Of a stretch of DNA of 64,000 nt, positions 11,574 to 22,601 are shown piece after piece. The stretch is taken from the NCBI GenBank assembly GCA_000469685.2, contig LS997567.1, positions 20,519,608-20,583,607 of the forward strand, in the 5' to 3' direction. The position numbers and the translations under genes are program-made. Origin of the DNA: Haemonchus contortus. Its lineage: Eukaryota; Nematoda; Chromadorea; Rhabditida; Trichostrongylidae. The notes under the pieces are model-generated. The model ran no database searches. It had not been told where the DNA came from and was given only the letters and a program-made list of their open reading frames with translations. Position 1 is the stretch's first letter; every line of letters begins with the position of its first letter.

Positions 11574-13499
11574 CGTCTCCCGCCAGGTACAGATTTCGCC
11601 TACCGAGGCGTGGCGTGCATAAAAATTAATCCTTCGGAGTTAAGGCGTTCAATTTCGGAAAAGAAACAGGCGGCTGAACTGGGCTACATGGGTAATAGAA
11701 AGTACAAGCCAGCAATCCTGTTCAGAAGCTTTCAACGTCATGCTCCGTCGATCCACAGCTTTACTCCGTTCAGACATGGAGTAATGTGTGGTAGGATCCA
11801 CGCTGTGAGGATGTTGGCTGAAATACCGATTTGCTATACCTATCTATTGTATAACAAAAAAGAATATAATGCAGTTGAGCGATTAGTGGCCACTTTGTTC
11901 GTTTGAGCTGTTGTTCGTTCCAACTCCGAGGACGTTTGAGAGACGTCGGGGAATAAGCAATGTAAACGCAGCGATCGATAATGACTAGCAAAATTGACCA
12001 GTCTCGATTTGTACTACTCGATGAGGCGCTACTATTAACCACTTATTTTCCGTAACGAAAATGGAAGGAGTGATGATAGTCCTGTGTGTGTATCGGTGTG
12101 TGTGCCGGTGCATTTTCGACTGAAAACTCATAACACCTCTTCTCGTGATCTTTGAGCATTCAAATTCGGTAGGGGTACAGGCGGCAGAATGGGAACACTG
12201 ATGGCATGCAACAAACTAGACCCTCCCTGAAAGGGGAGAGGCGTACACGAAAATGTAGGAATGTAGTACGGGAATGCTGGCGGCAGGTGGCACGACTAAA
12301 GACTGAAGAAGAGGGAATGACACATGAGTTAAGCATAATTTCGCTCATGAGGGGCACGATGAAGGCGATTAAGATGTGTGTGTTTGGACGGAAATTCATA
12401 ATTCCTGTTCTCCTGCATCGAGGCGTCCAATTTAGGAAGGCGTGGGCAGCAGGCTTAGTTCACACGGGAAGGAGGAAAGCTCGCAAATAGTCGGGCGATC
12501 CGACTTGCATGTTTTGGAATGGAAGGAAAACGTACGACGCGCTAGACCGCAAAACGAATCGCATTTACTGAAGCGAACAGATTTTGGGGCAATCACGATC
12601 ATAAGCGATGACTGCAATGAATTCTTCAGGGAAATGATGACCTGATTCGAATTGAAAGGCGTTCGTATAGTAGTAATGCTACCTGTACTCATACTAAAGT
12701 GTAATCTCCACATGAAAGTCTCATTTTGAAATTTGAAAAAGAATTGACCTGTTGAAATTTCCGAATGAACGGACAAAGAAAGAATAGATAGAACAAAAAA
12801 TGTAATGAACAAAAGCATGTATAAAGGTATATAAAAAGGCTAGGGTTGATTCACCTTCTGTGTGACATTGTTTCCATTCTCGAATATGCGGATGGAATAA
12901 AAACAAATAAGAATAAAATGGAAAGATATTTTCAAAAATTGTTCACAAAATAGGGGGTCACAAACACGAAACCGACCGCGAAATCTACGAAGTAGAATGG
13001 GAAAGCTATGAAATCGGAACGTTCACGATCTGGGTTAGGAAACACTGTAATCGAGTAGTGTGACCTCTCCACATGAAGAAGGGATTGAAAGGGCGATTTG
13101 ACCTCTTATCCATGTGCTTTCGAAAAGCTGCAGCGGCCGGGATTAGCGGTGCCATGGCGTGTCAATGACGAGCCAAAGCTACGGAATTAGTGTCAAAAAC
13201 TGGCTTGCTCGCTTTTCCAATACATGAAAAAAACCTGACGCAAGCGCTGTGACAATGTAAAAGACTTCAATCGTGCTAACGAGACATCGTTGCAACTTCT
13301 TAATAGTGTTGTAGTTCGGGAGCTGACGTGCAACTTACTAAACTCCCTTTCAATTTCTTTTTCAGAAGAACATTGTCAACATTTACTGATTTGCATTTAG
13401 CTTATGATTTTCTATGGTAAACTCAATTGATTCGTAAATTTTTCACACTTTTGGGACGACGACTGTGATAGGTCCCCCAACACAGGGCCCTTATTCTAA
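11574..13499. other. No gene; minisatellite B scraps
   Basis: Bases 12140-12460 include GAGCATTCAAATTCGGTAGG and GTACAGGCGGCAGAATGGG, recognisable as a diverged unit of minisatellite family B. Bases 12980-13110 resemble 20281-20420 (AGAATGGGAAAG.TATGAAAT...), an unidentified dispersed repeat. No protein family recognised. Confidence 0.5.
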
Positions 13500-13693
13500 C
13501 AAGGGAAGGATATTTGGTCGCAGTGGCCATTCAAGGTGAGATGTATACCCCTCTAGGTGGTTTCTAACGCTGATCTCAAATCTGTATTCCAGATCTGCGA
13601 AACGATTCTGGGAACAGAGTTACGGGACCAGTGCCTCCCCGTGTTATTCCAATGAACTGAACGGATCACCGAGTCGAGCAAAGCTGCTGCCTG

Positions 13694-13765
13694 TGCAACG
13701 GTGGCCGAGCGGATAGTGTAGTGGACTGATAGGCATGACATCAAGGTTCGATTCCTTGATGCACC
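13694..13765 (+). other. tRNA-like block in left foldback arm
   Basis: The block has a 5' GTGCA (13694) that can pair with TGCAC (13761-13765), an A-box match TGGCCGAGCGG (13703-13713) and a B-box match GGTTCGATTCC (13746-13756). The T-stem CAAGG/CCTTG is perfect. Spacing of about 33 bases between the boxes suits a tRNA. It is embedded in the arm and repeated in every copy, so I treat it as a tRNA-derived promoter module rather than a working tRNA gene. Confidence 0.7.
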
Positions 13766-14886
13766 TCCTCGTTTTGCCTTTCCATAAAATGCATCCTAAA
13801 CGCTTGCAAAACGTATTTGGGGCTCAATGTTGGGCATCTACGGGCTCTCTCGCAATTTAGGACTCCGGAGAATAGTAATCCAATAAAAAAATTTTTACCC
13901 TACTCACCGAATAGATAGATCCCCATCTACCCCTGAACAGTCAAGATGGTGTTTCGAAATCTTTGGCAGCTCCCTGTTCTTACGGTAGACTGCGGTAGAA
14001 TGACTCATTCGACCAGTGCCCTCTTTGGGAGGGATACATTCTAGGAATCCTGTCCGCGCTACCGAAGCGGTGGTTCAGATTAACTGGTGTTGATGAATAA
14101 ACAGTGTAGAACAATAGTTTATCGCTTTGTGTGCACTGATTATCCGCTCATTCTTGAAATAAACGTCCATTCCAGGAGCTCTTTCATGGGGTAAACGTGG
14201 TGATGCGGTGGGATATGATACCACGGCCGTCCTCAAAACCCTGAATCTACCCATGAATGTATCCTAACCAGCACCATAAAGTCGGAGCTAGGGGCCAGGT
14301 CACAAACTTGAAGGCTACGCCTCACTTCGAAGCCTCTATATCCCCACGAACGTAGGATATTTTATTCGGGAAGCTACGGGTCCATCGTCGTTGTCCTCAT
14401 CAGGCGACCGCAGAGGGTTATTGTAGTCGCCTTTCACGGACTCGACTTCCTCGCAGTGAATAATATAATCGATCTCATAGCTTCGAGTAGTACGGTTCAA
14501 AAGCGCTTCATTACCGCCTCATCCTATATGTTGCCCACGTTATGATGCAAGAAAGAAAGTCCTCCATCGAATGCGATGGCACCACCTACGGCCAGAATAC
14601 TTCGCTGGTAACATGCTAAAAAGCGCTTGATCCGATGAATCATTTGGAACCATTGTCATTGTATGCCTCTGAAGCCTCTGAAGCCCATTATGAGCGATTG
14701 TTCAAAATTCCTCTTCTGTTCGAGTCGAGCTCAAACCTCATTGGGCAGGTGGGAGGCGAAAAAATTCTCTGTAAGACCTTTCCAGTGTTCCTAAAATGTT
14801 AGATAGCTACCTAGATGTCCGACATTGAGCCCAAAAACGTTTTACAAGCGTTTAGAATGCATTTTATGGAATAGCAAAACGAGGGC

Positions 14887-14958
14887 GTGCATCAAGGAAT
14901 CGAACCTTGATGTCATGCCTACCAGTCCACTACACTATCCGATAGACCACCGTTGCAC
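14887..14958 (-). other. tRNA-like block in right foldback arm
   Basis: Inverted counterpart of the block at 13694-13765, with GGTTCGATTCC on the minus strand near 14894-14904 and GTGCA/TGCAC ends. The A-box region has diverged more. Transcription from both arms would converge into the element. Confidence 0.65.
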
Positions 14959-15249
14959 AGATGCACCTTTGCTCGACTCGGTGATCCGTTCAGTACAGTG
15001 CTATAACAGAGGGGAGGCACCGGTCCCGTGACTCTGTTCCCAGAATCGTTTCGCAGATTCGGAACGCAGATTTAAGATCAGCGTTCGAAACCATGTAGGG
15101 GGTATACATCTCATCTTGAATGGCCACTGCGACCAGGTATCCTTCCCTTGTAAGTAGTCTGAAGAATATGCACTGTTGTTTACGTCAAAGTTGAATTGGG
15201 AAAAGCGGTGTAATGCTGCAAAAGTTTCATTCACATTTTGAGTGGGTAT

Positions 15250-17480
15250 TAATAGGCTAAGCCGTTAACGACCTCGCAGCAGTCGCATTTCCTATGATTG
15301 TTGCGGAGGACGTCAACCTCCCGGGCGTAAACTGGGCTCCATGAGTCGACGACCAGTAGGGTTGAAGGCAATTCTGTTGATGCAACGCACGTTCTCACAC
15401 AAGCATAAGTTCTCTGCTCATGACGTGGGTTGTTTTGTGACCTTGAGTGCCTGGAGCAAAAGGGTTCTATGTGCACCCCTACCTATTCGGTCTGTGGAGC
15501 CGACACAAAAATTTACGCGTATAAGCATTTCTGGTGCTCCGTAAATGTGAAGAAGGGCTGAAAACGGTCTATATTATGCGTAAAAGGGTTTTGCAAGCGT
15601 TTAAGATACATTCTATGAAAAAGCAAAGCGAGCGCATTCATCAAGGATTCGAGCCTTCGTGTCACGCCTTCCAGTCCGCCGTACTCCCAACTGCGCCATT
15701 GCTGCACGTTTAGTACTGGTTGGTTCTCGTATAAAAGCAAAAAGGACGTGACTCCCGGGGGAAGGGGGTTCCTAACTTTGTTCCAGAATCGTTTCGCAGA
15801 TTTGGAACTCAGATTTGAGATCGGTGTTCGAAACTACCTACGTCGTTATACATCCCATGTTAAATGGTCACTGCGTCCTGGTATCCTTTCTTTGTGATTT
15901 GAACGTTCCAGAGACATAACACACCCGCTGTCCAATGCTTTTGCATGCCATATTTTGCGCAGTACATAAAGGAGCCCACCAGAGGTTCCGGTATCTTAGA
16001 TTTCCTTTTCTGTTATGACTTGAATCTTATTGTTAACGTTCAGTCAAGTAACCAATTGGTAAAAGCGACGACTTTAGCATCACTTTTGACATTACAAGAG
16101 CTGAGAGGCCTAGTGAACCCATACTCAGTTCAACCAATCTATGATGTACTCACAGGTGCCTAGCCTCTGAAGGCACTCATATGTTACTCGAGTACGTAAA
16201 CGTGATGCTTCTTTGGACATTTCCAACTGTAGACCAATATTCTTGTAGATCTATATTCTTGAGAGTTTTCGAAGAAATTCTCAAAGCTCACATTATCAAG
16301 CATTTGAATTAGAACAGCATAATACCGTCCTCACAACATGGTTTTGCAGAATGAAGGTCAGTAATTACAAGTCTATCAGAATCGCTTAATGATTGGACGA
16401 TGGCTCTAGATGATGAACAAAAAGAGGACGTAATCTTTTTTGATTTCACAAAGACATTTTATGAAGTCAGTCGCGAGAAGCCGTTGTATTATGTAAACTG
16501 CAATTGCTGGGATCCCATGATAAAGTTTGCAGATGGATACACGAGTTTCTTAGTGACGAACCTTTCAAGTGCGTATTAACTCTGCTTATTCTGGTGCTCA
16601 AAATGTCAAGGTGATGTTCCACAAGGTGGAGTATTGCCAGCAATACTGTTTGATATTTATTCCGCTGATTTGGGATGTTGCTGTCGCCAATTTAATTTCG
16701 CTCGCAGACCATATGCTGACGACTTGAAGTTCTATGGGTCATGAAGATTTCCAGGGATTTCCTTGATTCACACACTGCAATTGATGGACTAGTTCAGTGG
16801 TCCGAGGTATGGCAACTCCCCCTCTCCCTTACAAATACGCTTTGCATGCGTGTAGGTTCCTCTCGTGGTAGTGCCTCGTACTCCGTGAAGAGCACTGAGC
16901 TCAAGAAAGCGAAAGGGGTCAAGGATTCGGGCTTACATTACAGTGATAAACTCGAATTCTCGTCTCATTGTAACTGTATTCAACGTATGTACTGCATTAT
17001 ACCGTACTACCAGATCTCTAGGGCGCTCACTACAAAGGATACAAGTATTCTTGTTCGTGCGTATAAGTCCGTATAAGTCCCTTGTGTGTTCACTAGTAGA
17101 AAGCTGACTGTCGTTTTTTTGTCCCAGCAAAAAGAAGAACATTATATTGCTGAAAAGGGTTTGGAACAATTTCACTCGGAGATTTCTAGTTCGCCGAGAG
17201 GTTTTCTATATTCTACAATTCCTAAGGCTGTAGTGACGACTAGATACTTCAATCCTCTCTCACTACAGTCTAGGCGCGAGTCTTTGACTCGTGCATGATA
17301 CACAAATTGCTCGCAGGCGAACCTTCCAATGATTCCTTCCAAAACAAGGGGTATTCAGCTTAAATTATCCTTTAAGGCTCGAAACAACCATTAGAAGAAC
17401 CTCCTCTACCGTAGGGGCTGGTCTTACATACTTGCAAACCAGCAGGGCTCTAAGCTCCTTCGAATGGGCAATTGGTAAAA
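15250..17480 (+). pseudogene. CR1/jockey-like LINE, endonuclease end and reverse transcriptase
   Basis: Plus-strand translation follows a non-LTR retrotransposon ORF2 across many lesions. VAEDVNLPGVNWAP (about 15310) is the endonuclease GD.N.P-type block. QYIKEPTRGSGILDFLFCYD (about 15963) is the end of the endonuclease. Reverse transcriptase follows with DFTK.F.EV (about 16440) and QCSR/GDVPQGGVLPAILF-like words (about 16610). RPYADDLKF (about 16705) is the catalytic A-D-D box, then WSEVWQLPLS (16800). A C-terminal tail runs to about 17300. The order matches the family exactly, but stops and shifts occur throughout. A solo foldback arm at 15560-15894 interrupts it. Confidence 0.8.
15560..15894 (-). 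mobile_element. Solo arm of the tRNA-like foldback family
   Basis: A single right-type arm. It runs from the ACGCTTGCAAAACC-like inner part (minus strand) through a tRNA-like block (about 15631-15706, with GGCTCGAATCC as B box) to the terminal CAAAGAAAGGATACCAGG at 15894. No left partner is present. It sits inside the LINE at 15250-17480, splitting endonuclease sequence at about 15540 from that resuming near 15900. Confidence 0.75.
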
Positions 17481-17689
17481 ATATTTTACAAGCATAGTAG
17501 CCACTTTCTACTCTCAAAATCTGTTATTCTGTCGTAACGTGTTGTGTTCCTGATCGTTGTTTATGTTTTCCTTTTCAACGCTCTCTTATAGAGCGTATAT
17601 TATAAATAAATGATGAATACTTGGTTCAGCTTGGATCGTCGAAGCGTACTGAAAAATATTGAACCCTTTCTTCTTCTTCTCTATGACTT

Positions 17690-19395
17690 TAATCCCGTGC
17701 AGTCCCAGAGTCCGCTAATTTCGTCAGCCGTCTCCGCTTCCTTTTCCCTGAGGCATCTTTTGCCGTTACTTTAGCATCACCGACATCCTTTTTGATCACT
17801 TCTCGCCAATTTTCCCTAGACTCCTCGTGGTCGCTTCCCTTGAACTTCAACTCCTGTTGCCTCCCTTATCGAGAAATCGTATGTCTTCCCAGTACGTTTA
17901 CGTACCAACAGACACTGGCTCTGTTATCTTCAGCCAGACAGGGCTTTTGCTATAAACTCCCAGAGACATCCGTTTCTCAACCAGTCCAGTCGCATCCAAC
18001 CGCAGCCCTCCTAAGCATCCTCATTCTAGAGGAGTGAAGCTGTTTCCACTTACGGGCTAGCATTCGCTAAGGTAGAGCATTGTGGGGATTACCACTGTCC
18101 TGAACGTTTCTTTTTCGAATATCCTGGAGCATCATCGGTCACAGAGGATATCAACGGTTTCTTTCTACCCTAACTACCCGCGTTTGCTCAGACCTGTTCA
18201 ACGCTACCAGCGGTTATGTGTCGCATGTCTTGAGTCCTTCCGATGGCTACCCAACCGAGACCTCTATGATCGACTAGGTGCACTCTTCGGAGCGGAGGAA
18301 CCTGGCCTTCTCTACATTTAGCCTAAGCCCATTCTTCGCATGAGCTTTCTGCTATTTTTGCAGCCTGTTCTACAGGGTGCGCGATACTTTTCAGACACCC
18401 GTAATTCACTTGTTTAGGGGTTTCTCCAAATCTGCACCTTCCCTTATGTTTATGATATGCCTCAGCCCACATATCTACTTTGGTGCTCTCATTCGTCGGA
18501 TTTCAAAAAACGGTACAGCCTCGCATACAACCACCAACCGTTCCGTCTGTGGGCGCATTTGATGAGTTCTTTTCCAGGATCGCTCCTCATCTAAACCACA
18601 TGACAGTCTTCTGAAGCGCATTGCGTAGATAGGACAACTATAAACCTCGAAGCGGTCGTTTTGTCTCATATACGACATCTTTTCTCAATAGAATTGCTCC
18701 GGAAGGAATACGCTGCGGGACCTACAGAAACGCTAGGAAAATGAGTGCTAATTTCCTTGTATGTTCTACTTCGATTAGAGTAAGTACGGTTGTATACAGA
18801 TAGAATTCGGGAGCCTCATAAGCTTTTGACGGGAAGAAGTTGGATAGAAAAAACAGATGCCGTGCGCTACTCGCGCGCGACACGCGCTTCGACAGACTTT
18901 TTCCTGAGTATAGGGTGTTCAGCGTTGAAGATATGTTGAGATCTCAGAGTATGCGTATATTTCACACTGTGAGTGCTGAAGCCACTCAGAAGAGTCAGAT
19001 CGCCTATCATAGCCATTTTCCCTCTTTTATGACGGTGTGGACTAGAATCTCTACAATCACAGCGATTTCGCAATTTTGGTCGAGAAAAGTACAAAACTTA
19101 ATCCCAGGAGACGGTCATATAGGACGACCGTATGCTTGTTCTTTAGATGCGATGTATAGTAAATAACTCGCACGAAATGCGATTCCTAGGGGCTAATTTT
19201 CTGTTACCATATTTATGCGCACCCTGTAAATTTCTTCTTTGTCATCTGCTATCAGAGAGATGTCATCAGTATAGAGGATCGCCTTAAGTGCCTATCCATG
19301 AAGTCTTTTGTGATGGCATCCATGAGTAGCAGGAAGAGAGACGGTTTCAGGGCTCACCCTCGTTGTACCTAGGCCTTTTGTCTTTGCCTACGAAA
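17690..19395 (-). pseudogene. LINE fragment, reverse transcriptase palm to C-terminus
   Basis: Minus-strand translation gives ILYTDDISLIADDKEE near 19280-19240, a degenerate reverse transcriptase Y-A-D-D box. After an inserted transposon (18373-19226) it resumes with the thumb and tail: TVVIPTMLYLSEC (about 18080), then KFKGSDHEESRENWREVIKK down to about 17690. That order matches the endonuclease/RT type often annotated as craniofacial-development-protein-2-like in invertebrates. The 5' half is missing. The second fragment of the same family lies just upstream at 20282-21840. Confidence 0.75.
18373..19226 (+). mobile_element. Degenerate DD37D-type element inserted in a LINE
   Basis: The ends CAGGGTGCGCGATAC (18373) and inverted CAGGGTGCGCATAAATATGG (19226) are each next to a TA (18371-18372 and 19227-19228). 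The plus strand near 18880-19110 reads RVFSVEDMLRSQSMRIF...SFMTVW. This resembles the segment after the first catalytic aspartate of DD37D transposases (F.VE....QNDR...SVMVW). At 854 bp it is internally deleted. It splits LINE reverse transcriptase sequence, so it is younger than that LINE. Confidence 0.65.
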
Positions 19396-19397
19396 TA

Positions 19398-20279
19398 TTA
19401 GGTTGGAAGGAAAGTCCTGCGACACAATGAAGGTCTCCTTCAAATCATTTCTGAAATTTTCCATACCAATCAATTTTCGGAAATATATTTACCAAAGAGG
19501 TCAACAGCCTTCTATTATCCTATGAGTAAATCACTGATGCCTTTCATCCAGGAGTGAGGAAGCTGTGACTCAAAGAAGTAATTGACTGCCGTTTTCAGAT
19601 CACATTAAGTTACGAATTTTTTTTTCAACAACGGGATGCTCAAGAAGGCGGAGCGCGTGGTAGGTAAAAGGGGCAACATCTGGGAAGTACGACTGATGAA
19701 CAACCTGGAACCATTTGGAATCGTAGAACTTTTGACGCGTGTTTAAAGTGAAATTGCGACATGCGTTGACCCTCTGTAGGAACCTGATTTACGGTTTTGA
19801 TCGTCCTTCTCTATCCCCGTTGGCCAAATTTCGGGGTTCATAAGGGTAACCGATAGCTGTGTCAATCTGGTCTGCGTTGAGCAACTCATAGTGAATGGAT
19901 CCCTTCAACCTCCTTCAAATTGAGGGATGATGCTTGCGTTACTTCAAAAGCTAGTATCTCCTCCAGTGAAGCGATCCAACCGATTGTTGACCGTTGATCG
20001 GTGAGCAGTGCCAGCATTGTTTGGGTTGCTGATAATTTGAGCTGCTGCACCCGCATTTTTCCCTCGGCGTGCTCAGAAGAAGGTGGTGGTGCGAATCGGG
20101 TGTTGTCCATTTATTGACCATAATGCTGCAAAAGCCCACAGGCGTGCCCTTATTTACTCATGTGTTGGTTGCCTGAGGAATGTCCTACAAGTTTATCACT
20201 CTTGCTACCGTGTTCACACTGTTGGTACAAATTTTCAACGCTTCAAATTTTTTGTCGCAGGACTTTCCTTCCAACCTAA
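19398..20279 (-). mobile_element. mariner element between two LINE fragments
   Basis: The perfect inverted ends TTAGGTTGGAAGGAAAGTCC (19398 and 20279) continue to GCGACA and are flanked by TA on both sides. Minus-strand frames include YFPDVAPFTYHALRLLEHP (about 19660), the mariner block around the third catalytic aspartate, where D-Y-H has become T-Y-H. FFESQLPHSWMKGISDL (about 19560) is the C-terminal part. The coding region is shortened to 882 bp in total and broken, so the copy is inactive. Confidence 0.8.
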
Positions 20280-20281
20280 TA

Positions 20282-21840
20282 GAATGGGAAAGGTATGAAA
20301 TGGTTGCACTATATACGAGACTGACTGCAACGATTACAATCTGGAGTGATATCCATGTAATCAAGTTGTGTGATCGCTTCTCTCGAAGAAGAGATTGTAG
20401 AGACGATTTGCCCAATTATATATAAACTTTCAGAATACACCAAGAGTTGGGATCTGCTGTGCAACGGCGTGTAGGGATCAAGCCAAAGCTTCCTCGCCAG
20501 TATTTTTTGGTATCTCTGCAGCTTGTTCTGAATGTTCTGAATTTTCTCTATGCTATCAACTATCAGATAATTGTCATCAGCGTAGATGATGGCCTTGGGT
20601 TGTTCATCCATGAATTCTTCTTTGTATTGATACATATATCATCAGGAAAAAGGACGATCACAGAGCTGATCCTTGTTATATCCCAAGCGGACGTCTATTG
20701 TCTTCATTGAGCCGTGAGGGGTGCGTATTACCGTCTTGAACCTATCATACATTTCCTTGACGAGGAAGACCAGGTGTTAGGAACGCTTCATTTCCGGAAC
20801 GCTTTCGAAACGACCTGTGGGAGGCGGACTGAAGCCCTTTCTAAGTTGGGGAAGGTAAGGCAGCGGGCTCCATGCTTTCCTCGATACTTCTACACAACTT
20901 GTTTAGTTGTGAAGGTGACATCCGCTGCAGTCCTAAGATAAAACCAAGCTGCTTTTGTGATATCGAGGCTAGTTCTTTAAATCTCTAGTCGACTAGCCGC
21001 TCGTACATTTTCATGTATTTGCAGTCAACCTGATCAAACGATCACCACGATTGGAAGACTCCGCCACATTCCCCTTTTTCTCGAGGATGGAGACGAGTAC
21101 GGTGCGGTTTCTCCGAGCATCTGAGATATTACCTTCAGTAATCAAACCTTATAGGAATCGGATGAGTCGCCTGATTCCGTGATCTCTAGGCGCCATCCAT
21201 GACTCGACTGAAACCCCACCCAGACCAGCTGCCTTCCCATCCTTCATTTCCCAGTTCGATCTCATCGTCCGTCCAGAGTGCGATGGGTTCAGCTGTTAGG
21301 CTGGATCTTTGCCAGGCAGTACTTTGATGTCCTCTAGAATTTTGAGAAATGGTTTTCCTACGAATCATTGGGGAAATTCCGTTCCTCTTGCTCTACCGCT
21401 GCAAGTAACCTTTTGGATTCCCTTTTCGCGAAGAAATGCTGCAGACAGCCAAGTCTTAGGCCGAGGACGAGTCAAAAACTCCCCTCCTCTGTTTCCGTCT
21501 CCTCTTCCTCTGTGAACTCTTGCCAGACCCCTCCGTTCACTGCCGACGTGGCCATTCAGATCACCGGCTATGATGAGATAGTCCCATTCCGAAATTCTGG
21601 TATCGCGAAAGCTCAAATTGACCTCATCTTGGTCGCACTCGGGACAGACGGCTTCCAGTACGGGCACAGAAATTGTTTATTTTCCAGTACTTCTCTTTCG
21701 TGTCTATCCTCGCAGCAATGATTCGGGTGCTCGTTTTGTCGACAGTGGGGACAGAGACTTCGAGAGACTCCGCAACTGCTATGCCACATTATTTCGCTTG
21801 GTGTCTTTCTAGCTGTAATTGGTTCTGACACCCTTTCCAA
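20282..21840 (-). pseudogene. LINE fragment, endonuclease and reverse transcriptase
   Basis: On the minus strand, YLIIAGDLNGHVGSERRG (about 21570) is the endonuclease G-D-x-N-G-H-V-G block. DGKAAGLGGVSVESW (about 21240) and ILEKKGNVAESSN (about 21080) are the start of the reverse transcriptase fingers. QGSAL (about 20680) and AIIYADDNYLIVDSIEKIQN (about 20590) are the palm with the catalytic Y-A-D-D intact. Several frameshifts and stops are present. It is the same family as 17690-19395 and duplicates its palm, so two copies rather than one element are present. Confidence 0.8.
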
Positions 21841-22601
21841 TTTTTTCAGCCTTTGACCCTTTCTAGCGTGTTTCGTGAACAGAACTCAAACAGTCCTGCG
21901 TTTCACTAAGTGAGCACTTTTCACTAAGTCCGGCTGTGTGTGGCATTCTGGCTTTATCACTGATTTCTTTTGAGATTATAGACATGATTGTTGTGGTCAG
22001 ATTTCTCCATCAGTCTGCTTTTCAATCTAGCCTGACGCTGGTACCGACGCCATTTTGCAAACTATTGCAAAGCTTGTTCTTCGCCTTGGCAGGGATCAAA
22101 GTCGTGATCTTAAGAGCATTCCTGAGCCTTCATTTTTGACCATTTGGTTATCCCTCCCCACTGAGTACCATATTGCAATAATCTTCCTGCCTTAAGCGCC
22201 CCTTTAGGTAATGAAGTTTTTTCCCACAGTGAAATGTTTATTTTTCAGAATGCATCGACTTCGTTGAAGGAAGTCGCAGAATATAAAACCTCCACACTTC
22301 TTGGTGCCATCGTTTTCGGGGAGCCTTTATGCTTCTGAAACAAGATGCAAATATGACGGTGAATTTCCACCTCCAAAGGTGAAGAAGCTAGAATAAAATA
22401 GGCACCGTATCTGAGATTTACTCATACTACTTCCCAAATATCACAAATTCATTCAGGTGAAAAGAAAGGAGGAGTCAACCTTATAATATATCTTCATTTG
22501 CATTGTTTGCGACCGCATGCACACCACCTCAACTCACTGGAAGTACATAGATTGGTACTAGGTCCTTTCCTCCCATCACTCGCATGAGAGATATAGTTTT
22601 A
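21841..22601. other. No gene recognised
   Basis: Short frames only. No repeat or terminus recognised. Confidence 0.5.

Larger units (their letters stand above)
13500..15150. mobile_element. Foldback element with tRNA-like arms, copy 2
   Basis: A 1651 bp element. The ends are inverted copies of CAAGGGAAGGATA..TGGTCGCAGTGGCC, and a TAA flanks each side (13497-13499 and 15151-15153), consistent with a 3 bp target duplication. The inverted arms are about 370 bp. Each carries a tRNA-like block (13694-13765 plus and 14887-14958 minus) with both internal Pol III boxes. The unique middle, about 13870-14770, has no protein that I recognise but is collinear with the middle of 22602-24565. That shows a real family rather than a chance inverted pair of SINEs. 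It is non-autonomous, and the helper transposase is unknown. A 3 bp TAA-type duplication would fit a PIF/Harbinger-like helper, but that is inference only. Confidence 0.8.

Noticed and set aside
13694..13765. Functional tRNA gene
   Set aside because: The block has both Pol III boxes, but it recurs inside every arm of a transposon family, the D-arm and anticodon stem are irregular, and copies diverge freely.
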